A stretch of 64,000 nucleotides of DNA from Anolis sagrei (lineage: Eukaryota; Chordata; Lepidosauria; Squamata; Anolidae): the NCBI RefSeq assembly GCF_037176765.1, contig NC_090025.1:14127545-14191544 (forward strand). Direction: 5' to 3'. The notes below the pieces were generated by a model that ran no database searches, was not told where the DNA came from, and saw only the letters and a list, made by a program, of their open reading frames with translations. The translations under genes and the position numbers were made by a program. Shown here piece by piece: positions 42,057 to 53,051 of this stretch (within the stretch, counting starts at the first letter, position 1; every line of letters begins with the position of its first letter).

Positions 42057-42760
42057 AAGCCTTGCATTGTGTAGTGGTTTCAGCATTAGACAATGACTCT
42101 GGGGATTGGCATTCACATTCCGCTTTGGTTAGACCACACCTGGAATATTGTGTCCAATTTTGGGCAACACAATTCAAGAGAGATGTTGACAAGCTGGAAT
42201 GTGTCCAGAGGAGGGCGACTAAAATGATCAAGGGTCTGTAGAACAAGCCCTATGAGGAGCGGCTTAAGGAGCTGGGCATGTTTAGCCTGAAGAAGAGAAG
42301 GCTGAGAGGAGATATGATAGCCATGTATAAATATGTGAGAGGAAGCCACGGGGAGGAGGGAGCAAGCTTATTTTCTGCTTCCCTGGAGACTAGGACACGG
42401 AACAATGGCTTCAAACTACAAAAAAGGAGATTCCATCTGAACATGAGGAAGAACTTCCTGACTGTGAGAGCCATTCAGCAGTGGAACTCTCTGCCCCGGA
42501 GTGTGGTGGAGGCTCCTTCTTTGGAAGCTTTTAAACAAAGGCTGGATGGCCATCTCTCTGGGGTGATTTGAATGCAATATTCCTGCTTCTTGGCAGGGAG
42601 TTGGACTGGATGGCCCATGAGGTCTCTTCCAACTCTTTGATTCTATGATTCTATGATTCTTGTTTGTCCATTCAGAAGTCCACCTTGAGCAAGTCCCACT
42701 CTCTCAGCCTCAGAAGAAGGCAAAGACCAACCTGAATGGACCTTGCTCATGATAGATTTG
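42057..42760 (+). mobile_element. MIR/CORE-like SINE split by CR1
   Basis: Head at 42057-42117 ('tgtgtagtggtttcagcattag'), core at 42680-42760 ('gcaagtcccactctctcagcc'). Confidence 0.65.
42118..42657 (+). mobile_element. CR1 LINE 3' end
   Basis: Plus-strand RT C-terminus from '[11 protein letters not shown]'-type sequence to DGHLSGVI, then octamer tail ATTCTATG at the end. Confidence 0.88.
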
Positions 42761-43135
42761 TCCAAGCCCCCATAGGAGAAACATTACTCAAAGAGAAACA
42801 ACAATCGCCTCTCTCTGGAATTCTTTTCCCATGGCTGAAAATCCTTTCTAAAAGCAGGAAGTGTCTCCATGAAAGAAGCTAGGTGTCATCAACATGGGTT
42901 GAACAATGGACCATCCGTAGGAAAAAGACAATTCTCATGTGAACCTGCTCTGCTATGGTAAACAAGTTGAGTAAAACAAACCAACAAGTTAAACAAATGG
43001 ATTTTCCAAGCTCACTCACAATAGTTCCCCACTCCCTTCATAGTATACTTTTAAAACCAATAAGGATTAAAGTTTAACCATTTGATTAATACTAAGCCAA
43101 TTCTTTGAAAATAAAAACCACACAAATTGCAAGCA
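42761..43135. other. Unassigned
   Basis: No supported feature. Confidence 0.35.
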
Positions 43136-43690
43136 TGTATTGTTGAAGGCTTTCATGGCCGGAATCACTGGGTTGTTGTGAGTTTTCTGGGGCATGTGGC
43201 CATGCTCCCGAAGCATTCTCTCATGACCTTTCACCTACATCTATGGCAGGCATCCTTGGAGGTTTTGAGGTCTGTTGGAAACTGGGAAAATTAAATGTCC
43301 AAGATGGGGAAAAGAACTCTTCTCTGTTTGAGGTAGGTGTGAATGTTTCAATTGGTCATCTTGATTAGCATTTAATGGCACATCGGTTTCAAGGTCTGGC
43401 TTCTTACTGCCTGGGGGAATCCTTTGTTGGGAGGTGATTAGCTGGCCCTGTCTGGAATTCCCCTGTTTTTGAGTGTTGTTCTTTATTTACTGTTATGATT
43501 TTGGAGTTTTTAAATACTGGTAGCCAGATTTTGTTCATTTTCATGGTTTCTTCAGATATATAAACCGCATTTTGCTAGTTTCCAACAGACCTCACAACCT
43601 CTGAGGATGCCTGCCATAGATGCAGGCAAAACGTCAGGAGAGAATGCTTCTGGAACATGGTCAGAGAGCCTGGAAAACTCACAACAACTC
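43136..43690. mobile_element. PLE inverted pair
   Basis: Minus piece 43136-43550 (long, into the coding end), plus piece 43551-43690. The 43 bp to the right also match, inverted, the left flank at 17455-17498. Confidence 0.78.
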
Positions 43691-43735
43691 AAATTACAAG
43701 CGTACTAAAAGGTTTGCAGAATCTTGCTAACAATA

Positions 43736-44265
43736 TCCATAGGAACTACTGAAGCTGGGTTTTCCATAGCCTTTTTATTTTATTGACATCCCACCTTCTC
43801 TCCAGGTTTGGGATGCTGGGTAATTTTAAAAATTATACAATTAATTATGAAAATCAACAAGTCAAAATTATACATTTTGAAATTACACAATTTAAATTCG
43901 CTCTGGTTTATGTTCTCTTATGACTTGTCGTCTTAGCTACCATTTTGCAGACAGAAAAACCGAGGCAGAAAGAGAGGCTTCCCCAATAGTTTCGAACCAT
44001 TCAATGCAGTTTTAGAATACATGACTAGTAATGAATTAGCAGTAAAGTATGAGGATGTGTATCAGCATGGTTCAGACTGAATCCACTTAGCATCGATATA
44101 TCTGTGAGCATCAATCAATATATATCAACAATATGTCAGTCTGAGCACTCATTACCGCTGACCATAATCATAGGCTGGTATGGCTTCACAAGGAAATTAA
44201 ACATTTTGCAAAACCAACCATACTTTAAGGGGTGTGAATGGAATACTGCGTGGTTAATGGCTTAA
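43736..44265. other. Unassigned
   Basis: AT-rich; no supported feature. Confidence 0.35.
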
Positions 44266-44269
44266 GTAC

Positions 44270-44355
44270 GCTCAAGGCACAAAACCATCTCATCTTGGAT
44301 GCTAAGCAGATCCATCTCTGGTTAGCACTTGTATGGGGGACCACCAATGGATACA
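44270..44355 (+). mobile_element. 5S rRNA-derived SINE head
   Basis: Direct 5S-like order: 'atctcatcttggatgctaag', 'ctctggttagcacttgtatg' and 'gggaccacc'. Confidence 0.65.
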
Positions 44356-44417
44356 AGGTTTTGTAAGGGTTGTTTCAGATGAAGAAACTGGCAAAACCAC
44401 AAAAAAATATAATTCAT

Positions 44418-45175
44418 GGGGTATCTGTGGAATGTCCAGGGTGGGAGAAAGAACTCTTGTCTGTTGAAGGCAAGTGTGAATGTTGCTATTGGTCACCTTG
44501 ATTAGCATTTAATGTCGTTGTAGCTTCAAAGCTTGGCTGATTGCTGCTAGATTTTGAAGAATCTCCCGGGCAGCAAGCAGTCAGGCTTTGATGCCACAAT
44601 GCCATTAAATGCTAAGCAAGGTGGCCAATTGCAACATTCACACTTGTTTCAAGCAGACAAGAGTTGGGTTGTTGTAGGTTTTTTCGGGCTATATGGCCAT
44701 GGTCTAGAAGCATTCTCTCCTGACATTTTGCCTGCATCTATGGCAAGCATCCTCAGAGGTAGTGAGGTCTGTTGGAACTAGGAATAAGGGTTTATGTATC
44801 TGTGGAATGACCAGGGTGGGACAAAGGACTCTTGTCTGCTGGAGCTAGGTGTGAATGTTTCAACTGACCACGTTGATTAGCATATAATGGCCTGACAGTG
44901 CCTGGAGCAAACTTTTATTGAGAGGTGATTAGATGTTCTTGTTTGTTTCCTCTCTGTTATTGTGCTGTTGTAATTTTAGAGTTTTTAATACTGGTAGCCA
45001 GATTTTGTTCATTTTCATGGTGTCTTTCTCTCACCCTGGACATCCCATAGACATACTTGCCTAGTTTCCAACAGACCTCACAACCTCTGAGGATGCCTGG
45101 TGTAGATGTGGGTGAAACGTCAGGAGAGAATGCTTCTGGAATATGGCCATACAGCCTGGAAAACTCACAGCAACA
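44418..45175. mobile_element. Two PLE inverted pairs in tandem
   Basis: Order: minus 44418-44550, plus 44560-44665, minus 44666-45030, plus 45031-45175. The first pair lacks the termini; the second has both. Confidence 0.75.
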
Positions 45176-45871
45176 CTGTTAAAAAATTTCCCTTCACTAG
45201 GCTGCCCCAGGCAATAGATCTGAGTGTCATGAGGAATTGCAGAACAGCAAAATATCTCTCCTTTCTTTCTGTCCACTGGGTTATATTCCATACGGATGTT
45301 GTCCTGGAAAGTTGAAATGAAGAGGAGCTGCGCATGAGCGCACCAGTGCTCTCATTCTGAGTATCAGCCACACATTCCAATAAGGAATGTATGAGGGGAG
45401 ATCGTGATGCATCATCTCTCATGGTTAAATATGTATTTTTGTGCTGGCTCAGATCCTTTCTGTGAAGCTGCAAGTAGGGATGACCCAAGATGTTCTCCTG
45501 TTTGAGACAAAGCATAAGGGAGCACCTCACCTGTAGAAAGGTTATGATCGTTCAGTCTTTCCTCAAGAGTAGTGATGGAAAGTCATTTGCTGATGGTGCC
45601 AGTGGAATCGTGATTCTGTTCTGGATTTTGCTCTTACCTTTAAACGAAACTACAGAATCATATCTCCACAATAGGTTCAGCAGCTCAGTAGGTTTCCCTA
45701 ACTGATTGGTGGATCAAACCTTTGTCTCCGGAGTAGTAGTAGGCCAATGCCCAAACCACTACACCAAGCTGGCTCTCTAACCATCTTGAAATCAATCTTG
45801 ATTGACTGGTACAGAAGGACAGCTGTGTGGAGGATAAGTCTATCAAAAGGAGAGGCTTGGCATAAGACAAT
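45176..45871. other. Unassigned
   Basis: No supported feature. Confidence 0.35.
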
Positions 45872-47067
45872 AATCATAGAATCATAGTGTTGGAAGAGAC
45901 CTCATGGGCCATCCAGTCCAACCCCCTGTCAAGAAGCAGGAATATTGCATTCAAATCACCCCTGACAGATGGCCATCCAGCCTCTGATTAAAAGCCTCCA
46001 AAGAAGGAGCCTCCGCCACACTCGAGGGCAGAGAGTTCCACTGCTGAATGGCTCTCACAATCAGGAAGTTCTTTCTCATGTTCAGATGGAAACTTCTTTC
46101 TTGGAGTTTGAAGCCATTGTTCCGCATCCTAGTCTGCAAGGAAGCAGAAAACAAGCTTGCTCCCTCCTCCCTGTGACTTCCTCTCATATATTTATACATT
46201 GCTATCATATCTCCTCTCAGCCTTCTCTTCTTCAGGCTAAACATGCCCAGCTCCTTAAGCCACTCCTCATAGGGCTTGTTCTCCAGACCCTTGATCATTT
46301 TAGTCGCCCTCCTCTGGGCACATTTCAGCTTGTCAATATCTCTCTTGAATTGTGGTGCCCAGAATTGGACACAATATTCCAGGTGTGGTCTAACCAAAGC
46401 GGAATAGACGGGTAGCATTACTTCCCTAGACCTAGACACTATGCTCCTATTGATGCAGGCCAAACTCCCATTGGCTTTTTTGCCGCCACATCACATGGTT
46501 GGCTCATGTTTAACTTGCTGTCCACAAGGACTCCAAGATCTTTTTCACACGTACTGCTCTCGAGCCAGGCATTGTCCCCCATTCTGTATCTTTGCATTTC
46601 ATTTTTTCTGCCTAAGTTGAGTCTCTTGCATTTGTCACTGTTGAACTTCATTTTGTTAGTTTTGGCCCATCTCTCTAATCTGTCAAGATCATTCTGAATT
46701 CTGCTCCTGTCCTCTGGAGTATTGGCTATCCCTCCCAATTTGGTGTCGTCTGCAAACTTGATGATCGTGCCTTCTAGCCCTTCATCTAAGCCATTAATAA
46801 AGATGTTGAACAGGACCGGGCCCAGGACGGAACCCTGCGGATGGCACTCCGCTCATCACTTCTTTCCAGGGTGAAAAGGAAGCATTGGTGAGCACCCTCT
46901 GGGTTGGTCCATTTAACCAATTCCCAATTACAGATCCACTTCACCATCGTTTTGCCAAGCCCGCATTGGAGTAGTTTGTTTGCCAGAAGGTCATGGGGGA
47001 CCTTGTCAAAGGCCTTACTGAAATCCAGGTACGCTACATCCACGGCATTCCCTGCATCAAGATACAT
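45872..47067 (-). mobile_element. CR1 LINE, longest copy in the window
   Basis: 1.2 kb. Minus strand encodes VAYLDFSKAFDKVPHDLL (RT motif A), WAKTNKMKFNSDKCK and GDNAWLESSTCEKDLGVLVDSKLNMS, then the C-terminus. 5'-truncated and frame-broken near 46740-46860. Confidence 0.92.
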
Positions 47068-47289
47068 ACTACAGCAAAACCTTTTATTTATTGTGTCATT
47101 TTAAAAAAGCAGAGTCATGTGTGCAAGCTTCTGGGATTCTTAGATCTCTCTCCATTGGACAAGACATTACAAAAAGCAGGCAGCAGGAAGCTGAGTGGGA
47201 GGGCAGAGATAAGACCTGATCTTCCTGTAGTCTGCATGTTGATTTGAGATGTCACTGGGAGGAAAGGTCTGCAGACTGTCAAACGAGAC
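47068..47289. other. Unassigned
   Basis: No supported feature. Confidence 0.3.
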
Positions 47290-47505
47290 TTATCAGGAGA
47301 CATGTGTGTCTTTCAAGTCTTTTGTTGATTTTTGCCGACCCTTGAATTTCAGAGGGGTTTTCAAAGGTAACGAAAACTCAAATGTGGTTTTGCAGGTTCC
47401 TTAGTCTGAAATGCAACCTATGGCATCTGATATTCCTAACCAAGGCAGATCCTACTTAACTTCCAAAATCAGACAGAATCTGGTGCCTTTAGGCTATTTA
47501 GGCCT
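47290..47505 (-). mobile_element. 5S-derived SINE
   Basis: 'ctaaccaaggcagatcctacttaac' type 5S region reversed, and 'tctggtgcctttagg'. Confidence 0.6.
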
Positions 47506-47515
47506 TGTTACCAAG

Positions 47516-47800
47516 TTGTTGTTGTTGTTGTTGTTGTTTTCCATGTCAGGAAAGGCTTGAGAAACTGCAAGTCGCGTCTGGTGTGAGAGAATTGGCTGTC
47601 TACAAGGACATTGCCCAAGGGACGCCTGGATGTTTGATGTTTTACCATCCTTGTAGGAGGCTTCTGTAATATCCCCAAATGGGGAGCTGGAGCTGACAGA
47701 GGGAGCTCATCTGTGCTCTCCTCGGATTCGAACCTCCAACCTGTTGGTCTTCAGTCCTGCTGGCACAAGGGTTTAACCCATTGCACCACTGTAACTCCTA
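47516..47800 (-). mobile_element. ACASINE2-like SINE
   Basis: Begins with a GTT repeat, then 'gagaaactgcaagtcg'. Flanked by GTTACCAAG. Confidence 0.8.
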
Positions 47801-47892
47801 GTTACCAAGTGATGTGATACTGTTACCTCACTCTGCTCTCTTTTCTTGAACTTACTATGCAGAAAGGCAAAATTATGTTACCAAATGTTGTG

Positions 47893-48262
47893 ATTTTTAT
47901 TTATTGTGTCAGAAGCAAATTGGGTACAGTTATATTGTATTTAGCAACACAAACAAAGTCAAAAGCTTGGCATTATGCTAAATGTCCTTTGACCAGAAGC
48001 TGGCCACTTGGAGTGCCTCTGGTGTCACTGTGAGAAAGTCCTCCATTGTGCATGTTTCAGAACTCAGGTTGCATTATAGTAAGTGGACTGTAGTTTGCTC
48101 TTCGCACTCACATGTCATGGACTCCACTTTGTAGCCCAATTTCTTAAGACTAGTTTTGCATCTCATCCCAATATTCTATGTGCCCAGGAGGGAGTCTCTC
48201 ATCTGGTATCAGCCACTGGTTGACGTTTCGGGTTTTAACCTGCCACTTTTGGACTTGCAGCA
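47893..48262 (-). mobile_element. LINE 3' fragment (as 1-645)
   Basis: Reverse copy: 'atgtcctttgaccagaagctgg', 'tgcgagtg'-type Cys region and 'ctctcatctggtatcag'. Confidence 0.65.
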
Positions 48263-48600
48263 TGCAACCAAGTGATGTGATGGCCTTATGTTACACCCAA
48301 ACTGCTCCAGCTAGACTTGCTGAGATGGGAAAAGCAGCATTTGAGGTCTCCATTTAAATTCTGTCATAGAATACACACCTGGCTAGTAAAACAAAGGTGG
48401 GCAAGGTCCTGGGATCACATCTGCCCAAGTTGCTTTTTGTAGCTCTACATATCCTGAAACTTTTCTGATTACCATTTGCTGGTCATTGTATTTAACTGTT
48501 TGAATCATTTAAAACATAATACTGTATTATTTCTTCACTTTTGTTAAGTGGTGTTTATAGTTTAATCTTGGAAGAAAGGAAAGATAGACATTGAATAACA
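48263..48600. other. Unassigned
   Basis: No supported feature. Confidence 0.3.
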
Positions 48601-48604
48601 GATC

Positions 48605-48835
48605 AGCTTCTGCTGTCAGCCCTAGCTTCTGCCAACCTAGCAGTTTGAAAACATGCAAATGTGAGTAGATCAATAGGTACCGCTCCGGTGGGAAGGTAAC
48701 AGCGCTCCATGCGGCCACGTAACCTTGGAGGTGTCTATTGACAACATCGGTTCTTCGGCTTAGAAATGGAGATGAGCACCACACCCCAGAGTCAGACATG
48801 ACTGGACTTAATGAGGGGGACAACCTTTACCTTTT
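48605..48835 (+). mobile_element. Sauria-type SINE, 5'-truncated
   Basis: 'gcttctgccaacctagcagtt' to 'cagagtcagacatgactgg' and 'aacctttaccttt'. Confidence 0.8.
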
Positions 48836-49009
48836 TAGAGATACAGACTTGCTTCTCCCGGCAGCCTCCAAATGCAAAACTGTATATTTATGGAAATTGC
48901 ATCTTGGTGCTCAACCCTCTGCAATTCTCCAAATATCAAAGCTGTTTTTCAAATTGAGAAGTGGGTCTCTTCTGGCTTTTTCGGGAGGAGTTCTGATGAG
49001 AGAGGACTA

Positions 49010-49130
49010 AAGCCACAACTGAATAAAATCTGCTCTGACTTGGAATATATGGCAATGTGGACTCAGATAACCCAGTTCAAAGCAGGTATTGTGGATTTTC
49101 TGTCTTGATATTCTGGGTTATATGTTTACC
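49010..49130. mobile_element. MITE family M2
   Basis: 'gtggactcagataacccagtt' and 'tgatattctgggttatatg'. Confidence 0.55.
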
Positions 49131-49149
49131 TGTCCAAACATGTCTCCCC

Positions 49150-49885
49150 CTATAAACCATCAAGGACTTTAAGATCATCCGGGGAGTCCCTGTTCTCAGT
49201 TCCACTGCCATCGCAGTCACGTTTGGTGGGAACGAGAGACAGGGCCTTCTCTGTGGTAGCCCCTTGGGTGTGGAACTCCCTCCCAAAGGAGGTTAGGGAA
49301 CTGGGCATGTTTAGCCTGAAGAAGAGAAGGCTGAGAGGAGATATGATAGCCATGTATAAATATGTGAGAGGAAGCCACAGGGAGGAGGGAGCAAGCTTGT
49401 TTTCTGCTTCCTTGGAGACTAGGATGCGGAACAATGGCTTCAAACTACAAGAGAGGAGATTCCACCTGAACTTGAGGAAGAACTTCCTGACTGTGTGAGC
49501 CGTTCAGCAGTGGAACTCTCTGCCCCGGAGTGTGGTGGAGGCTCCTTCTTTGGAAGCTTTTAAGCAGAGGCTGGATGGCCATTTGTCAGGGGTGATTTGA
49601 ATGCAATATTCCTGCTTCTTGGCAGGGGGTTGGACTGGATGGCCCATGAGGTCTCTTCCAACTCTTTGATTCTATGATTCTAGATCTGCCCCTTCTCTCT
49701 TGATGTTCTGGAAGAAGCTTAAATCCTGGTTGTGGGAGCAAGCGTTTTTACTGGCAATAATGAGATTTTATTGGACCGCAATTTGGATGACGATTTTTAA
49801 CCTGCCAAACTGTTTTAATGTGTATTTATATTGATTTTAAAGCATTTTGATTGTACTTTATTATGTGTTTTATTGTTTTGGCATC
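49150..49885 (+). mobile_element. L2-like LINE 3' end split by CR1
   Basis: Left part encodes RDRAFSVVAPWVWNSLPKEVR (typical end of L2-like RT proteins). The rest resumes at 49682 with 'ttctggaagaagcttaaatcc' and an A/T-rich tail. A CR1 is at 49289-49680. Confidence 0.75.
49289..49680 (+). mobile_element. CR1 LINE 3' end
   Basis: Begins inside [14 protein letters not shown] and ends in ATTCTATG octamers. By chance it joins in frame with the L2-like host frame. Confidence 0.88.
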
Positions 49886-49886
49886 A

Positions 49887-50082
49887 ATCATAGAATCAAT
49901 CGTAGAATCAAAGAGTTGGAAGAGACCTCATGGGCCATCCAGTCCAACCCCATTCTGCCAAGAAGCAGGAATATTGCATTCAAATCACCCCTGACAGATG
50001 GCCACCCAGCCTCTGTTTAAAAGCTTCCAAAGAAGGAGCCTCCACCACACTCCGGGGCAGAGAGTTCCACTGCTGAACGGCT
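49887..50082 (-). mobile_element. CR1 LINE 3' end
   Basis: Reverse copy to 'ccactgctgaacggct', then cut by the hAT fragment. Confidence 0.8.
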
Positions 50083-50167
50083 GTGTTTTCTGGTGGTCTT
50101 TGGTGACCTCTCTGACATCCCCTCGCGACCCCTCCAGGGGTCCCGACCCCCAGGTTGAAAAACACTG
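50083..50167 (-). mobile_element. hAT family A end fragment
   Basis: Ends 'cccaggttgaaaaacactg'. Confidence 0.75.
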
Positions 50168-50479
50168 TTAAACCTACCAGGGTTGAATGAAAAGTAATGC
50201 CTCCACCTTTTTTTTAAAGAGATACCCCCTGAGATGGATGAGAACCCCTTGGGCGCCTCTTCCTCTGCATGTGAGGCTCTGGCTTGTGTCTCTTCCTTCC
50301 CTTCCAGCCTTGCAGGGAGAGCCTCCTTCCTGGGGGGAGAAGGGGCGACTCTTGCCGGCCTCCCCCAGGCGGGGAATGGTCCCTTCCTCTCCCCTTTTTC
50401 CTTCCTTCCAGCCGGGTGGCCATGTTGCGGCGGGGAAGGGCAAAGGCGGGGGAGAGCAGGGGCTGCTGTTGGAAGGGGT

Positions 50480-50516
50480 AGAGGAGGAGGAGGAGGAGGA
50501 GGAGGAGGAGGAGGAG
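50480..50516 (+). repeat. GGA trinucleotide repeat
   Basis: About 12 GGA units, 180 bp above the SEPTIN11 ATG, possibly in the 5' UTR. Confidence 0.9.
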
Positions 50517-50693
50517 AGGAGGAAGGAAGGAGGGCGGCCCGAAGGAGTGGCGAGCGGGGAAGGGCTGGAGCCGGGCAGAGAAGGAGAGACACAGAGAGAG
50601 AGACACGCCGCCTGCCTCTGCTAGAGAACCAGCCATCCAGCCAGCCTGGAAGCCCCTCTTGGCACTCCAAGGAGGAGAGACCCCGCAGGCAGC

Positions 50694-50720
50694 ATGGCCG
50701 TGGCGGTGGGGAGACCCTCG
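50694..50720 (+). CDS. SEPTIN11: SEPTIN11 first coding exon (partial gene)
   Basis: ATG GCC GTG GCG GTG GGG AGA CCC TCG encodes MAVAVGRPS, which is the start of SEPTIN11 (human continues NEELRNLSLSGHVGF). It is followed directly by the splice donor GTGAGT at 50721 in phase 0. SEPTIN11 is a GTP-binding septin that forms hetero-oligomeric filaments with other septins at the cell cortex and cytoskeleton. The GTPase domain and coiled coil lie in later exons outside the window. Supporting context is the surrounding CpG island and SOWAHB upstream in divergent orientation, as in other tetrapods. The exon is very short, so the call rests on the exact peptide, the donor and the synteny. Confidence 0.9.
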
Positions 50721-51061
50721 GTGAGTCTTTGGGGAAGGGGCCTCTTTTGTTCCACAGGCGTTGCAAGCCACACAGAGCTGGTGGCTTGAGGGGCTGGGCA
50801 AGAACAGGACGAAAGGGAAAGAGCCGCTTGTTGCTTCCTCCTCGGCTTGGAAGGAGAGAGACTCATTGCTTTCCTTTCCTCGGGGGATTCTTTGGTTTTT
50901 CCCCTCCATTCATTGCAAAGGCGGCTCTCACGAGGGAGGCGCGTGGGCGGCAAAAGGAAAGGCCGGCGTTGGGTGTTTTTTTTGCGGGGAGACGGGGACA
51001 TTCAGACATTACGCGCCTTTTCTCCCTCCTCCTCTCCCAGACCTTCAGTCTTGCCATACAG

Positions 51062-52737
51062 CAGGGTTTCTCAGCTTGGGGATCGTGAGGAGGGTGTCCA
51101 AACACAGAAAACACAGTATTTTCTGTTCCTCAGGGGGGGTTCTGTGTGGGAAGTTTGGCCCAATTGGTGGGATTCAGAATGCTCTCTGATTGTAGGTGAA
51201 CCATAAATCCCAACAGCTACAGCTCCCAAATGCCAAGGTCCATTTCCCCCAAACTCCACCACTCTTCACATTTGGGCATATTGAGTATCCGTGCCAAGTT
51301 TGGTCCAGATCCATCATTGTTTGAGTCCACAGTGCTCTCTGGATGTAGGTGAACTACAAATCCCAAACTTAAAAGTGAATGCCCACCAAACCCTTCCAGT
51401 ATTTTCTGTTGGTCATGGGAGATCTGTGTGCCAAATTTCAGTATTCGTGCCAAGTTTGGTCCAGATCCATCATTGTTTGAGTACACAGTGCTCTCTGGAT
51501 GTAGGTGAACTACAACTCCAAAACTCAAGGTGAATGCTCACCAAACCCTTCCAGTATTTTCTGTTAATAATGGGAGATCTGTGTGCCAAATTGGTTCAAT
51601 TCCATCGTTGGTGGAAATCAGAATGCTCTTTGATTGTAGGTGAACTATAAATCTCAAATATCAAAGTCTATTTTCCCCAAACTCCAGCAGTGTTCACATT
51701 TGGGCATATTGAGGATTCATACCAAGTTTGATCCAGATCCATCATTGTTTGGGTCCACAGTGCTCTCTGGATGTAGGTGAACTACAACTCCAAAACTCAA
51801 GGTGAATACCCACCAAACCCTCCCAGTATTTTCTGTTGGTCATGGGAGATCTGTGTGCCAAATTTTGTTCAATTCCATCGTTGGTGGAGCTCAGAATGCT
51901 CTTTGATTGTAGGTGAACTATAAATCTCAAATGTCAAAGTCTATTTTCCCCAAACTCCAGCAGTGTTCACATTTGGGCATTTTGAGTATTCATGCCAAGT
52001 TTGGTCCAGATCTATGATTGTTTGAGTCCACAGTGCTCTCTGGATGTAGGTGAACTACAACTCCCAAACTCAAGGTCAGTGCCCACCAAACCCTCCCAGT
52101 GTTTTCTGTTGGTCATGGGAGATCTATATGCCAAGTTTGGTTCAATTCCATCGTTGGTGGAGCTCAGAATGCTCTTTGATTGTAGGTGAACTATAAATCT
52201 CAAATGTCAAAGTCTATTTTCCCCAAACTCCACCAGTGTTCACATTTGGGCATATTGAGTATTAATGCCAAGTTTGGTCCAGATCCATAATTGTTTGAGT
52301 CCATAGTGCTCTCTGGATGTAAGTGAACTACAACTCCCAAACTCAAGATTAGTGGCTACCAAACCCTTCCAGTATTTTCTTTTGGTCATCGGAGTTGTGT
52401 GTGGCAAGTTTGGTTCAATTCCATTGTTGGTGGAGTTCAGAATGCTATTTGATTGTAGGATAACTATAAATCCCAGCAACTACAACTCCCAAATGACAAA
52501 ATCAACCCCCCTCCCAACCCCACCAGTATTCAAATTTGGACATATGGGGTATTTGTGCCCAATTTGGTCCAGTGAATGAAAACACACCCTGCATGTCAGA
52601 TATTTACATGACGATTCATAACAGTAGCAAAATGACAGTTATGAAGTAGCAACAAAAATAATGTTATGGTTGGGGGTCACCACCACATGAGGAACTGTAT
52701 GAAGGGGTTGCGGCATTAGGAAGGTTGAGAAACACTG
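51062..52737. mobile_element. hAT MITE, family A, expanded
   Basis: CAGGGTTTCTCAGC to GGTTGAGAAACACTG; weak duplication CCATACAG / CTATACTG. It is 0.6 kb longer than other copies through internal repetition. Confidence 0.8.
51300..52480 (+). repeat. 272-bp tandem array inside the hAT MITE
   Basis: The marker 'gtttgagtccacagtgctct' recurs at about 51319, 51475, 51746, 52018 and 52290. The last three spacings are 271-272 bp and the first is shortened to 156. Confidence 0.9.
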
Positions 52738-53050
52738 CTATACTGGAATCCAAGCTTTCCCTAAAGGAGAAATAGGAGCCCCAGGGGAGAAGAGGGCACA
52801 AACCATCGTTCTATGATACTATGTGCCAGTATATCTCTGGAACTGTACAAGCCTTTCATGGCTTGAAGAAGTCAGCCCATTGAATCCATGGGGTTTAGGT
52901 CTGTCTTTGATTGCCATTCAATTGTTCATTGCATGGGTCTTCTGTGGCTAGGACTCCCCAAAAGGATTTCAGAGGAAATGTTGCCAGAGGCGTACAGTTA
53001 CAATTTTCCTGAGGATGACTGCAAACATAATCTGGTTTGATGTGTAATTC
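52738..53050. other. Unassigned intron sequence
   Basis: No supported feature. Confidence 0.3.
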
Positions 53051-53051
53051 T

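Larger units (their letters stand above)
50225..51010 (+). promoter_or_regulatory. SEPTIN11: CpG-rich SEPTIN11 promoter and first exon region
   Basis: Sharp rise in GC and CpG after repeat sequence, with GGCGGGG near 50440 and purine-rich blocks. The transcription start is not visible; the untranslated part probably lies within about 250 nt above the ATG. Long open frames on both strands here are by-products of the base composition. Confidence 0.65.

Noticed and set aside
49223-49498. 91-codon frame as a gene
   Set aside because: It runs by chance from an L2-like LINE into an inserted CR1 end.
50178-50220. 'gaatgaaaagtaatgcctcc' resembling a mariner terminus
   Set aside because: Only one end is visible and no partner inverted end was found nearby.
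50214-51088. Several long open frames on both strands around the SEPTIN11 CpG island
   Set aside because: Low-complexity Arg/Gly/Pro/Ser/Glu-rich products of CpG-island composition; no conserved domain. The only supported coding piece is the nine-codon exon.
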